Assembly: GCA_963697965.1 (NCBI GenBank)
Contig: OY969108.1
Location: 1,736,001-1,800,000 of the forward strand
Length of the DNA stretch: 64,000 nucleotides
From: JAPLJC01 sp963697965
GTDB taxonomy: Bacteria > Desulfobacterota > Desulfobaccia > Desulfobaccales > 0-14-0-80-60-11
Direction: 5' to 3'
This document shows, one piece after another, positions 51,979 through 61,614 of this stretch; position 1 is the stretch's first letter, and every line of letters starts with the position of its first letter. A model generated the notes under the pieces. The model was not told the origin of the DNA. It did no database searches and saw only the letters and a program-made list of their open reading frames with translations. Made by a program: the position numbers and the translations under genes.

Positions 51979-52264
51979 GACGCAAAAGAATTATAGATGA
52001 ATCCCGGCCACTTGAACAGAGAGATTGTTGACGCCGGCTTTTTGACCGGAAGGGGGTTGGCGGGCCGGCTATTTTAGCCTTGATAGAGGGTGCCGAAAAC
52101 TGGTATCCAGTATGCCAGGGGGAAGGGAGGATTCCCGGGGCGCGGCGGCAGCCGGGTCTCCTGAGGGAGAGGCGGTGGGATGAGTAAGAAAAAGCGGAGA
52201 AAAAAAGGGGAGAAGGCTCCGGGGGTCCGGGGGCGCCGGCCGCGGCAGGCGGAGCCCGGGCCGG

Positions 52265-52939
52265 GTGGATGAAAGGGTGGCGCGGCTTACCCGGGATAAT
52301 GTCCGGGAGATCGCCGCGGGTGGCATGACGCCGGCCAAGGCCCTGGAATTGGCGGGCGCGGCGCATTTTCTGGCCGGGTACCTGATCGGGCAGGTGGAGG
52401 CCATAAACCCGCTGACCCAGGCGGTGGCGTGCCGGGAAGGCTGCGATTGGTGCTGCTACAACCAGGTGGAAGTGACCGCGCCGGATGCCTTGCTCCTGGG
52501 GCATTTTGTGGCGGCGAATTTCTTGCCGGCAGAAAAAGAATCATTGCTGGAAAGAATCATGCGCACGCAGGCCCTCACCGCGGGACAGGATAAAGTCGCC
52601 AGGGCGAGGAGGCGCCGGGAGTTACCCTGTCCCTTGTTGGTGGCGCGGCACTGCGCCGCCTACGGGGTGAGGCCGCTCACTTGCCGGGCCATGCACGCCC
52701 TGGACGAGGCGCAGTGCGAACCCGAAAAGATCTCCGGGGAGCTCAAGGGCAGCAGCTATTATGCGCACCGGCAGGACATCACCGTGTCGGTGGCGGCGGG
52801 GTTGCGAGCGGGCTGCCGGGACCTGGGGTGGCAGGACGGCCCGCTGGACCTCGAAAGTGCCCTGCACGATTTTTTCACCCAGGAAAATCCCGTGGCGCGG
52901 TGGCTAAAGGGGGAGAAGGTGTTTGGGGGGCATCGCTAG
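52265..52939 (+). CDS. YkgJ-type cysteine-cluster protein
   Basis: The product has the metal-binding pattern CREGCDWCC, then LPCPLLVARHCAAYGVRPLT-C, of YkgJ/UPF0153 proteins, thought to bind Zn or Fe-S. The GTG at 52265 opens the frame, but upstream ATG 52180 with GAGGGAGAGG Shine-Dalgarno starts MSKKKRRKKGEKAPGV in another frame and runs into TGA at 52270. A 1-base indel in the G-runs near 52225-52262 would join them. The true N-terminus may be lost to a frameshift or error. The gene stands on the plus strand inside the liv locus. Confidence 0.7.
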   Translation: MDERVARLTRDNVREIAAGGMTPAKALELAGAAHFLAGYLIGQVEAINPLTQAVACREGCDWCCYNQVEVTAPDALLLGHFVAANFLPAEKESLLERIMRTQALTAGQDKVARARRRRELPCPLLVARHCAAYGVRPLTCRAMHALDEAQCEPEKISGELKGSSYYAHRQDITVSVAAGLRAGCRDLGWQDGPLDLESALHDFFTQENPVARWLKGEKVFGGHR

Positions 52940-52973
52940 CGCCGGTGGTTGCAAAGGGTCAGAAGGAATCTAG

Positions 52974-53150
52974 TGGTCTGTTCCGCAATTGATTATCCTT
53001 AATTAAGAAGACCGATTTTTAACCCCCCTTTGGAAAGGGGGGGTGGGGGGTATTTAGTATAACCTCTTGAAATTCCCCTTAATCACCCTTTTTCAAAGGG
53101 GGACTTAACATGCCAAATCCAGCCTTCCAGTCCTGATATTATGTCAAGCT
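52974..53150. repeat. MITE-like dispersed repeat, copy 2
   Basis: Matches copy 1 (3943-4117) along its whole length with scattered changes. The internal palindrome arms are AACCCCCCTTTGGAAAGGGG and the inverse with CCTTTTTCAAAGGGGG. It separates livG from the ykgJ-like gene. Confidence 0.75.
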
Positions 53151-53238
53151 CATAATGAAACGCGCAACTAGATTTCTAAAATAGGCAGTTACTTTGCCAA
53201 GGCTGCGGCGGGCAGATCCCCTGCAGTTTAAGATGGCC

Positions 53239-54033
<795 letters not shown>

Positions 54034-54080
54034 AATTAACTGCCAAGAACCCGTGGTGAATATTTTCTAATTTTCCTAGA

Positions 54081-55076
54081 TTAGCTTCCGGCCGCCAGTT
54101 GGCGGCGGGCCAGACGGGTTTTGATGAGATCCAGCATCCCGGAAACAAATCCCTGGGGCAGGAAAAGAAGAATAATGACCAGGATCACGCCGTGGATGAT
54201 GTCGTTGTACGTTGCCAGGAAGTCCAACATATGAGGCAGGAGGGTGATGAACGCCACCCCGAAGAGGGTGCCCCAGATGGAACCCATGCCGCCCACTACC
54301 ACCATGATGACCAGGTCCAGGGATTTGAAGATGCTGAAGGTGTCCGGGTTGACGTAGTTGAAATAATGGGCGTAGAGGCTGCCGGCCACCGAAGCCAAGA
54401 CCGTGGACAGGATGAAAACCCGGATTTTCTCTCGTTTCACATCCACCCCGAAGGAAGCGGCGGCCACCTCGTCTTGGGCCAGGGCGGCCAAACCCCGCCC
54501 CACCCCGCTGCGCACTAGATTGAGGCATAAGGTCAGGGCCACCAGGGCAAAGGTCCAGACCAGGTAGTGAAACTTAAGGTCGGTGTTGAACGAGACCCCG
54601 AAAAGGGATAGCGACGGCACGCCGGAGAGGCCGCTGGGCCCGCCGGTGACCTCACCCCACTGCACCAGGATGCTGCTTATGACATAGTTGAAACCCAGGG
54701 TGGCCATGGCCAGGTAATGGCCGCTGAGCCTGAGGGTGGGAACGCCCAGGATCAACGCTATTAGGGCCACGGCCGCGGCGGTGAGCGCCATGGCGGGCCA
54801 GGGGGGGAAATGATAGGTGGCGGTGAGGATGGCCGAACCGTAAGCCCCCAGACCGAAGAAGGCAGCGTGCCCCAGGGAAATCTGGCCGGTGTAGCCGATG
54901 AACAGGTTCAACCCCAGGACCACGATGACATAGAGGCCGATGAGGTTGAGGATGCCCAGGTGGTATGGGTTGCGGACCAGGAGGGGGGTAAGGACCAGGA
55001 TTAGTGAGAGGAGACAGACCAGCAGGCCGGTGTGGTGGCGAACGGCGAAGGTTTTGACGGTCTCAAGGGTGGGCAA
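54081..55076 (-). CDS. livM: Branched-chain-type ABC transporter permease LivM
   Basis: The 331-residue permease begins with TTG 55076 (TLETVKTFAVRHHTGLLVCL), with GGAGG about 9 bp upstream, overlapping the iorB end by 14 bp. A longer frame reaches 55268, but that N-terminus is the iorB shadow. Family motifs: LNLIGLYVIVVLGLNLFIGY, TGQISLGHAAFFGLGAYGSA, and GGMGSIWGTLFGVAF near the C-terminus. About 8-9 TM helices. Confidence 0.92.
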   Translation of the reverse strand: MPTLETVKTFAVRHHTGLLVCLLSLILVLTPLLVRNPYHLGILNLIGLYVIVVLGLNLFIGYTGQISLGHAAFFGLGAYGSAILTATYHFPPWPAMALTAAAVALIALILGVPTLRLSGHYLAMATLGFNYVISSILVQWGEVTGGPSGLSGVPSLSLFGVSFNTDLKFHYLVWTFALVALTLCLNLVRSGVGRGLAALAQDEVAAASFGVDVKREKIRVFILSTVLASVAGSLYAHYFNYVNPDTFSIFKSLDLVIMVVVGGMGSIWGTLFGVAFITLLPHMLDFLATYNDIIHGVILVIILLFLPQGFVSGMLDLIKTRLARRQLAAGS

Positions 55077-55581
55077 GCCGCGCTGCCTCCACGCCCGCGC
55101 CAAAGGCCCGGAAGTTCGATTCCCGGAAACGGGCCGGGGACCAGTCGGTGATGACTTTTTCCATGAGTTCAGGGTCGCAGAACAAGGCCCCTCGCCCCAC
55201 GGCATACCCGAGGAGGATGAGGTTGGCCACCACGGGCGCCCCCAGTTGCTGCGCCAGGGTCCGGGCATCGAGGTGCCAGTAGTCGCCTGAAGTGCCGGAA
55301 TTGACGAAGCGAGCCGCCTCCGGCTTCAGGTAGAAACCGTGGATGGCAAGATTTTTCAAGGTGAGGAAGAGCCCCACGTCCGCGGCGCCGGCCAGAATCA
55401 AGGGACCCCGGAAGGGACCCACCTTGACCATGGAGATGACGGTGCCACCCCGTTGGGCCATACCGTGGGTCTCGGAGGTCAAGACCGGGAGGCGGGCGGC
55501 AAAGGCGGCTTCCGCCAGCAGGCGGGTGAGGGTGAGGGCGCCCTGTCCTCCCAGGCCGCTGACGATGATCTGCTGTTTCAT
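55063..55581 (-). CDS. iorB: Indolepyruvate:ferredoxin oxidoreductase, beta subunit
   Basis: The 172-residue gamma/beta-type subunit has IIVSGLGGQGALTLTRLLAE, the GxGGQG motif of 2-oxoacid oxidoreductases, followed by SETHGMAQRGGTVISMVKVG. With IorA it oxidises aryl pyruvates (indolepyruvate, phenylpyruvate) to aryl-acetyl-CoA with ferredoxin. The ATG at 55581 overlaps the iorA stop (ATGA). It precedes livM, whose start overlaps its end. Confidence 0.93.
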   Translation of the reverse strand: MKQQIIVSGLGGQGALTLTRLLAEAAFAARLPVLTSETHGMAQRGGTVISMVKVGPFRGPLILAGAADVGLFLTLKNLAIHGFYLKPEAARFVNSGTSGDYWHLDARTLAQQLGAPVVANLILLGYAVGRGALFCDPELMEKVITDWSPARFRESNFRAFGAGVEAARLAHP

Positions 55582-57422
55582 GGCCGCTCCCTGGGGGAAG
55601 CCGTGATGGACCCGGCCGGGCAGACGTGGACGCAGAAGCCGCAACCGCTGCAGCGCTCGCCGTCGATGACCACCTGGTCGGTGGCCTCATTCAGGGCCAG
55701 GCCGGGACATTCAAAATCGTCCAGGCAGTGCCGGCAACCGGTGCAATCCTCGGTGACGCACATCTCGTAAGCCGGCTGGGTTTTTCTGGCGTCCTTGTCC
55801 AGGAGGCAGGGATGCCGGGCAATGAGCACCGCCACCCCGCCGGCTTCGCTCCGGCAATACTGGTCAGCGTCTTTTAAATGGGAGGCGAAGGCCGTGAGGT
55901 CGTAAGGATCGCACTCCCGCAGGAAGCGGACGCCGCTGGCCCGCACCAGGTCGGCGATGAAAACCTTCGGCGCCGGCTCACCCCCGGCGGTGAGGCCGAG
56001 CTCCGGGGTGGGCTGGTGGCCGGTCATGGCGGTGGTGGCGTTGTCCAGGATGACCAGGATAAAGCGGGCCCGCTGGAACACGGCGTTAATCAGGGCCGGG
56101 ATGCCGGCGTGGAAAAAGGTGGAGTCTCCGATGGTGGCCACGATGGCGGGCAAGTCGCCGCCAGCCGCGGCGTAGGCGTGGTAAAACCCGGCGGCCTGGC
56201 TAATGCCGGCGCCCATGCAATGGCAGGTGTCCACCGCTCCCAGGTTCACCCCCAGGGTGTAGCAGCCGATGTCGCTGGGGAAGATGCCGTGGGGAAAAGT
56301 CTCCCGGATAGCGTAGAAGGCGGCCCGGTGGGCGCACCCGGCGCACAGGGTCGGCCTGGTCAGTTCTCCCTGGGGACTGCCCGGGGCCGGTCTGGGCGTC
56401 AGCGACAGGGCGCGCTGCAGGACTGCCTGGATGACTTCGGGAGTGAGTTCCCCTTCATTGGGTACGGCTTGAGAGCCCCTTCCCTGGACCGCGGCACACG
56501 CCAATTGGGTTTCGATGACCGGATAGGTCTCCTCCAGGACCAGGACTTTTTGGTACTCGGAGGCAATCCGCCGGATAAATCCCCGGTTGAGGGGGTAGGG
56601 CAGGGTTACCTGGTAGCAATCGATGCGGCCCAAGAGCCCCAGCTCCATGAGGACGTCCCAGGCATGGGCGAAGGCCACGCCCGCAGCGATAAGGCAAGTT
56701 CCGGCGTGCGATCCGTCCCCGGGCGTCAGGATGGGGGCAAACTCCTCTGCGGCCGCGAGCTGCCGGATTTTTTCATTGAGGAGACGGTGCAGTTCCCGCA
56801 GGTGTTGGGGAGTGGCGCACCAGCGCCGGGGATTCTTCTCGAAGCGGGCCGGCCGCGCCAGGGCCTCGGTAAGCTCCAGGGGCACGTTCTGGCGGGCGTG
56901 GCAGACCCGGGTGGTGGGGCGGAGCATCACCGGCAGTTCGTATTTTTCGGAGATCTCAAAAGCCCGGCGAACCATTTCTTTGGCTTCCCGGGGGCTGCTG
57001 GGGTCCAGGACCGGCACCTTGGCGAACATGGCAAAGAAACGGCTGTCCTGCTCCGTCTGGGAACTGTGGGGGCCGGGATCGTCGGCGGAGATGACCACCA
57101 GGCCGCCCTTGACGCCCAGGTAAGCGGAGCGCATGAAGGGGTCCGAGGCCACGTTGAGGCCCACCTGCTTCATGGAGACCGCGGAGCGGCGGCCGGTGTA
57201 GGAATTGGCCAGGGCCACTTCATAGGCTACCTTTTCGTTTACCGACCACTCGGCGTGTAAGGGCGCGCCGGTCTCCTTGGCAAAGGCCACCAGCGCCGAG
57301 AGGATCTCGGAAGCCGGGGTGCCGGGATAGGAGGCCGCCAGGGTGACGCCGGCCTCGATGAGCCCCCGGGCGATGGCTTCGTTGCCCATGAGGATGCGTT
57401 CGGGGTTCTGCTCGGTAGCCAT
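55578..57422 (-). CDS. iorA: Indolepyruvate:ferredoxin oxidoreductase, alpha subunit
   Basis: The 614-residue subunit has an N-terminal pyrimidine-binding domain (LAASYPGTPASEILSALVAF), a middle region with GLNVASDPFMRSAYLGVKGG, a TPP domain (IGDSTFFHAGIPALINAVFQ, ILDNATTAMTGHQPTP) and two 4Fe-4S motifs at the C-terminus (CVTEDCTGCRHC and CSGCGFCVHVCP). This is the standard IorA layout. Its location between livH and livM points to metabolism of an imported compound. Confidence 0.95.
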   Translation of the reverse strand: MATEQNPERILMGNEAIARGLIEAGVTLAASYPGTPASEILSALVAFAKETGAPLHAEWSVNEKVAYEVALANSYTGRRSAVSMKQVGLNVASDPFMRSAYLGVKGGLVVISADDPGPHSSQTEQDSRFFAMFAKVPVLDPSSPREAKEMVRRAFEISEKYELPVMLRPTTRVCHARQNVPLELTEALARPARFEKNPRRWCATPQHLRELHRLLNEKIRQLAAAEEFAPILTPGDGSHAGTCLIAAGVAFAHAWDVLMELGLLGRIDCYQVTLPYPLNRGFIRRIASEYQKVLVLEETYPVIETQLACAAVQGRGSQAVPNEGELTPEVIQAVLQRALSLTPRPAPGSPQGELTRPTLCAGCAHRAAFYAIRETFPHGIFPSDIGCYTLGVNLGAVDTCHCMGAGISQAAGFYHAYAAAGGDLPAIVATIGDSTFFHAGIPALINAVFQRARFILVILDNATTAMTGHQPTPELGLTAGGEPAPKVFIADLVRASGVRFLRECDPYDLTAFASHLKDADQYCRSEAGGVAVLIARHPCLLDKDARKTQPAYEMCVTEDCTGCRHCLDDFECPGLALNEATDQVVIDGERCSGCGFCVHVCPAGSITASPRERP

Positions 57423-57551
57423 AGTTCCGCGTCAATCCTTTAGGTTAAACACGCATATTAATGGAAAGCTTGCTTGGTTACGTATCCTTCACGGCGTCTC
57501 GGCCCCCGGCCCGCGGTCAAAAGTGCTGGGTCATCCCCTTTAAAGCGCCGG

Positions 57552-58424
57552 TTAGGCCTCTCCCCCCATGAGACCCCGGGGGCGGATGAACAGGACCAAA
57601 AGGAGCACGACAAAGGCGATGACGTCCTTATAGGCGCTGCTGATATAGGCGGCGCCCAGGCTTTCCAGGAGCCCCAGGAGCAGCCCGCCGGCAATAGCCC
57701 CGGGAAAGGAGCCGAACCCGCCCAGGATGGCGGCGGCGAACCCCTTGAGTCCCAGCAGCACCCCCACGTCATAGCTCAAGGTGGTGATGGGGGTCACCAG
57801 GCAACCTGCCAGCCCACCCAGGGCGCCGGCCAGGGCAAAGCTCAAGGCCTTGACCTGCCCGACTCTAAGGCCCACCACCGCCGCGGCTTCGGGATTGGCC
57901 GCCACTCCCCGCATGGCCAAACCCAAAGAGGTCTTCCGGAAGAAGAGAACCAGACAGACGATGGCCACGGCAGTAAGCGCCAGAATCCATAAGGTTTGGG
58001 GGAGGATCGTAGCGCCGAGCCAGCGGACCGGCTCTTCTCCCGACAGCGACGGCACGGCCATGCGGTTTTTGCCCCAGATGAGTTCCATGGCTCCCCGCAA
58101 GATGATGGAGAGGCCGATGGTCAGGAAGGTCAGCACCAGGTGGCTCTGGGAGCGGGCTGGCCGGAGGCCCAGGACCTCGACCCAGCAGGCTATGAGCGTC
58201 ACTCCCGCCACGGCCACGGCCAGGGCGGCGGCCATGGGCAGCCCCGCGGCAAACAGGGCGCTGAACAGCAGCATGCCGCCCAGGGAGACGAAATCGACCT
58301 GGGTGAAATTGACGATCCCCATGGTGTTGTGCACCACTCCGAACCCCAGGGCCACCAAGGCGTAAATCGCCCCGCCGGTCAAGCCGGCAAAGATGAACTG
58401 CACGAGATCGCTGAGAGTCCCCAT
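57552..58424 (-). CDS. livH: Branched-chain-type ABC transporter permease LivH
   Basis: The 290-residue permease starts at ATG 58424 (TLSDLVQFIFAGLTGGAIYAL). It has LivH motifs: LVALGFGVVHNTMGIVNFTQ, FVSLGGMLLFSALF, and GGFGSFPGAIAGGLLLGLLE with SAAYKDVIAFVVLLLVL-like end. It appears to be the first gene of the locus. The gap to iorA (130 bp) has no terminator-like hairpin with T-tract. Confidence 0.94.
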   Translation of the reverse strand: MGTLSDLVQFIFAGLTGGAIYALVALGFGVVHNTMGIVNFTQVDFVSLGGMLLFSALFAAGLPMAAALAVAVAGVTLIACWVEVLGLRPARSQSHLVLTFLTIGLSIILRGAMELIWGKNRMAVPSLSGEEPVRWLGATILPQTLWILALTAVAIVCLVLFFRKTSLGLAMRGVAANPEAAAVVGLRVGQVKALSFALAGALGGLAGCLVTPITTLSYDVGVLLGLKGFAAAILGGFGSFPGAIAGGLLLGLLESLGAAYISSAYKDVIAFVVLLLVLFIRPRGLMGGEA

Positions 58425-58686
58425 GGTTAAGGCTCGAAGATGGCGCACCCCCTGAGGGGCATCAGGCGCCGAGGCTGGTTCTTAGAAATTCTAAACTAAC
58501 CGAAGGTGGCGGGGCTGTCAACCATCGCCAAAGCAAGCCGTCCTGGGACGAGAGGCATTAAAGTGATTTAATCGTCAATGGAAGGGGAGGTAAGCATTGC
58601 CGGGGCGGAAGCAAGACTGGAAGGCCGGCTGCTGGCGGGAGGCGGCGGCTGGGGGGGTGAGACACCTTTCCCTGTTAATATGTTGT

Positions 58687-59013
58687 TCATTCAATCCATT
58701 GAACATTAAGATAATCAGGCCCACCTTCGACAGGGTAGCCTCCAATCAGATTCCCCTTAATTGTTACCTTTCTATCGATATATTTATCAAGATTTACATT
58801 ATCACTTTTAAGGGCATACAATGTTTTCCCACTATTATTGACCAAAACGTGTGTTCCATACATATATGTAGTTATGCCTTGTTTTTTTATGATACCGGCA
58901 GATGTTATTTGATAACTCTTGTCCATATCACCAGCATAGGCAGCGCAGTTAAAAATTACCGTTATAGTCAGGATAGTTGTTAACTTTTTTAGAAACCTGC
59001 GATAAAGAGTCAT
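58687..59013 (-). CDS. Small periplasmic OB-fold-like protein
   Basis: The 108-residue product has a signal peptide (ILTITVIFNCAAYAG) and a short domain (SAGIIKKQGITTYMYGTHVL, GKTLYALKSD, LDKYIDRKVTIKGNLI) with strands and a K-V-T-I-x-G pattern typical of OB-fold-like periplasmic proteins. It is much more AT-rich than the core genes, so it was probably acquired. Function unknown. It follows the chagasin-like gene on the same strand after 166 bp. Confidence 0.65.
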   Translation of the reverse strand: MTLYRRFLKKLTTILTITVIFNCAAYAGDMDKSYQITSAGIIKKQGITTYMYGTHVLVNNSGKTLYALKSDNVNLDKYIDRKVTIKGNLIGGYPVEGGPDYLNVQWIE

Positions 59014-59179
59014 TTCAAAGCCTCCTTTCGCCTTAAGTGGGGAATTTTTACCAAATTATTTAATTTTGGTCTTAGGTTTTTCACCGATTGCCATAGCTGG
59101 AAAGCTTGCGCCCGCCGGTGGGGGGAACCGCACCTGTTCATGCGGTTATGGCCGGCGGGCGGTGCCCATCCGCTACCGC

Positions 59180-59653
59180 CTACTCGATTTTGACTTTCAC
59201 CCGTAAATGCTTCACGGCCTTGGCTCTTCCTTCCCACGACCGGAAATAATCGAGGGCAAGCTGGGATTCGCCCACCTTCAGGGTTTTTAGCCAGCAGGTC
59301 ATGAGAACCGGGGCTCCAATGGGCTGATTACCCACTGGCTTGGTTTCCGTCTTCAGCAAATCGAAGTAATTCTTATCAAGGTGGTCGAATTTCCACGAGT
59401 AGCCTGCGGAGCCCAGTTCTTCCAGGGAAAGCTCGATAGTGGTTCCCACCTTAACCTGAATCTCTTGGCCATTGTCTTTTTCCGTGACAACCTGCGCTCC
59501 GGAGGCTGACGTCAGGGGCACTCCCCCAAGAAAAATGAGCAGGAAGAAAGACATGGCGATCAGCAGGGTCTTCACCGAAATTAGACGGCCCGCTTGACCA
59601 CCGCAATAAGAAAACGGTTTGGCGATCTCTCTCAAAGCGTCTAACCTCACCAT
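59180..59653 (-). CDS. Chagasin-type (I42) protease inhibitor-like protein
   Basis: The 157-residue protein has a hydrophobic export segment (LLIAMSFFLLIFLGGVPLTS) and an I42 domain: VVTEKDNGQEIQVKVGTTIE, SLEELGSAGYSWKFDHL and DYFRSWEGRAKAVKHLRVKV. GSAGYSW corresponds to the GxGYxW loop of chagasin, the inhibitor of papain-like proteases; RSWEG is the RPW-like loop. It may block a cysteine protease outside the cytoplasm. The start is ATG 59653 with AGAAGGAAG upstream. Confidence 0.75.
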   Translation of the reverse strand: MVRLDALREIAKPFSYCGGQAGRLISVKTLLIAMSFFLLIFLGGVPLTSASGAQVVTEKDNGQEIQVKVGTTIELSLEELGSAGYSWKFDHLDKNYFDLLKTETKPVGNQPIGAPVLMTCWLKTLKVGESQLALDYFRSWEGRAKAVKHLRVKVKIE

Positions 59654-59735
59654 GTTTCTTCCTTCTGGAGCAGAATTTTCCAGCGGCTGCGACGGCAGTA
59701 GCATCTCGTTTAGCTTCAGGAATTTTTCCCCACAT

Positions 59736-60314
59736 CTAAACCCCAGTGCAGATCTTTTCAGCCATAGTTTCAGACAGTTTCATCACGTCCTCTTGACTTT
59801 TGACCTCACCCAATTCACGAACCCCGAAGGCGCGGATGAAATGGGTCTCGGCAAAGCCGTAGGCTTTGAAAAAGTAGTCGAATTTTTCGAAGATATCGGG
59901 ATAGCTGCTTCGGTCCGGATTGCCCTGGGCCAGAATGAAGACCAGCTTCTTCCCCGGCGCCAGGCGGGATTTCTGGGGATTGGTAATGAAATCGGGCACC
60001 AGGTATGAATAGGTGCGATCCATGAAGGTCTTGAGTTGACTGGAGATATCCCAAAAATAAACCGGGGAGGCCAGCACCAGGACATCGGTTTCCCGAACCG
60101 CATCCAGAACTTCGGTGAGATCGTCCTCCAGCACACACCTGTCGAGCTTGGTCTTGCAGGCCATACATCCCTGGCATCCCCGGTATTCGAGTTTGTTCAG
60201 GATATAGGTCTTCACTTCCGCACCCAGTTTCTCAGCGCGGCTGCAGAAGCGATTGGCGATGGCAGCGCTATTCCCTTTTTCCCTGGGGCTTCCGAGCAAG
60301 CAGACGATTTTCAT
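59736..60314 (-). CDS. NADPH-dependent FMN reductase/iron-sulfur flavoprotein-like
   Basis: The 192-residue flavodoxin-fold protein starts MKIVCLLGSPREKGNSAAIA and has GCQGCMACKTKLDRC (a Cys-rich loop as in iron-sulfur flavoproteins) and LASPVYFWDISSQLKTFMDR. It binds FMN and reduces quinones, metals or nitro compounds. The start ATG 60314 gives the standard family N-terminus; the longer frame to 60392 does not fit. Cys-rich loop Cys are compatible with a 4Fe-4S cluster, but this is not sure. Confidence 0.9.
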   Translation of the reverse strand: MKIVCLLGSPREKGNSAAIANRFCSRAEKLGAEVKTYILNKLEYRGCQGCMACKTKLDRCVLEDDLTEVLDAVRETDVLVLASPVYFWDISSQLKTFMDRTYSYLVPDFITNPQKSRLAPGKKLVFILAQGNPDRSSYPDIFEKFDYFFKAYGFAETHFIRAFGVRELGEVKSQEDVMKLSETMAEKICTGV

Positions 60315-60599
60315 TGCACCCTCCCGAGACGTAATAACCACAAAAAAATTATACCTCAGCCTCCGCCTCTTTAGATCGAATAATCGAGGCAAAATCTGAT
60401 TATTCTAAAGAGCAGCCCGTGAAATCAGAACTGCCGGTGACCACCACCTCCAGGCCGGAGATCACCACCTCAATCACTTTTAAGAAATGCTGTCTTCCCC
60501 TGGCTATTGAAAACCTGGATTAAAGGATTTATCATTTGACCATCGACCCGGATGCGGACAGGTTCGCAAAGGGATTAGATGCAGATAGGGGATAGTTGA

Positions 60600-61001
60600 T
60601 TGTCCAAGTATAATATTATATTGGCGGAAGATCACGTTCTGATGCGGAAAGGCATCAAGAAGATTATTCAAGAAAACCCGGAACTGAAGGTGGTCGGTGA
60701 AGCCGGCGATGGCCTGGAGCTCCTGCAATTGCTGGAAGAATCCACTCCGGATATGGTGATCCTGGATATTTCCATGCCCAGGTTCAAGGGCATCGAAGCA
60801 ATCAAAATAATCAAGGGATTATACCCTGAAGTGAAAATCATGATCCTGACGATGCACAAAAATAAAGATTATCTCTATCGAGCCATGGATAACGGTGCAG
60901 ATGGATATGTACTTAAAGAGGATCCACCTGAATCATTTCATTCGGCCATAAAAACCATTCGGACTGGCAAAACCTACGTTTCCCCTCTTCTTTTCGGATA
61001 A
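60600..61001 (+). CDS. Single receiver-domain response regulator (NarL/FixJ type without HTH)
   Basis: The 133-residue protein is a receiver domain: D11 in ILAEDHVLMRKG, phosphoacceptor D56 in VILDISMPRFKG and K106 in YVLKEDPP. Sequence resembles NarL-type regulators, but the frame stops after SPLLFG where the linker to the HTH domain should begin, and no HTH is found in the next bases. It starts with TTG at 60600 and an AGGGG ribosome-binding site. No kinase is nearby. It may be a truncated regulator or a true stand-alone receiver. Confidence 0.8.
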   Translation: MSKYNIILAEDHVLMRKGIKKIIQENPELKVVGEAGDGLELLQLLEESTPDMVILDISMPRFKGIEAIKIIKGLYPEVKIMILTMHKNKDYLYRAMDNGADGYVLKEDPPESFHSAIKTIRTGKTYVSPLLFG

Positions 61002-61062
61002 TTCCTCTTGATTCGGCGATTCCCTTTCTCAACCTGGAAGCTATTGCATAACCTGATTCCAC

Positions 61063-61130
61063 TGTCATCCTGAACGGAATCTAAGGTTACTAAAAATACG
61101 AGATTCTCTGCTTCGCTCGGAAGGGCATTT
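61063..61130. repeat. TGTCATCCTGA-type imperfect inverted repeat
   Basis: TGTCATCCTGAACGGAATCT and GAGATTCTCTGCTTCGCTCG form an imperfect hairpin of the same family as 7963-8046. Such sequences are common dispersed repeats in bacterial genomes. Confidence 0.45.
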
Positions 61131-61206
61131 TTGGATAGAGCGCGGTTTGCCAATAGCTGCTAGTGTCGGAACCAAATTGGGTGAGATAACCAGGAGATTG
61201 CAGATA

Positions 61207-61560
61207 TTAACCAAAGGGAAGCGGCTTCCAAAGGCCTCTATGCTCCCTCGATTTGAAATATTTAAAACCCAAATTGGTTAAGAATTCCGGGTGAAGTGGT
61301 TCTTCCAAATGTTCTGCAACGAAAACCGCCAGGGGAAAGGGGTAAAGTTGCCGGCAAAAGAGCGTTTTCTCTTCACCCTCCTCACTATAAACCGTGACCT
61401 GGATGCCGTGGCCGTCAACTACTACCGCGGCAAACCAACCCTCATGGCAGGGCGGCGCCATCTTTACCCGGGCGAACATGGGGACTATTTCACCAAAAAG
61501 CTCCTCGACACGGGGGAAGCGCTTGAATTCGGCTTTGCCAAACCTGGTTAATTTCAGCAT
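61207..61560 (-). CDS. Uncharacterised 117-residue protein
   Basis: The product starts MLKLTRFGKAEFKRFPRVEE and has mixed strand content (HEGWFAAVVVDGHGIQVTVY, FCRQLYPFPLAVFVAEHLEE). No family recognised. It lies 54 bp downstream of the CaiB-type gene on the same strand, so the two may share a transcript. Confidence 0.55.
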   Translation of the reverse strand: MLKLTRFGKAEFKRFPRVEELFGEIVPMFARVKMAPPCHEGWFAAVVVDGHGIQVTVYSEEGEEKTLFCRQLYPFPLAVFVAEHLEEPLHPEFLTNLGFKYFKSREHRGLWKPLPFG

Positions 61561-61614
61561 CGTTCATCCCCTTTTGCCCTTGTCATCATGCCGGGTCCCC
61601 TCGTCGCCGGCGGC

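Noticed and set aside
55878..57260. 460-codon ORF opposite iorA
   Set aside because: Antisense shadow of iorA; Gly/Gln-rich, no known motif, no ribosome-binding site.
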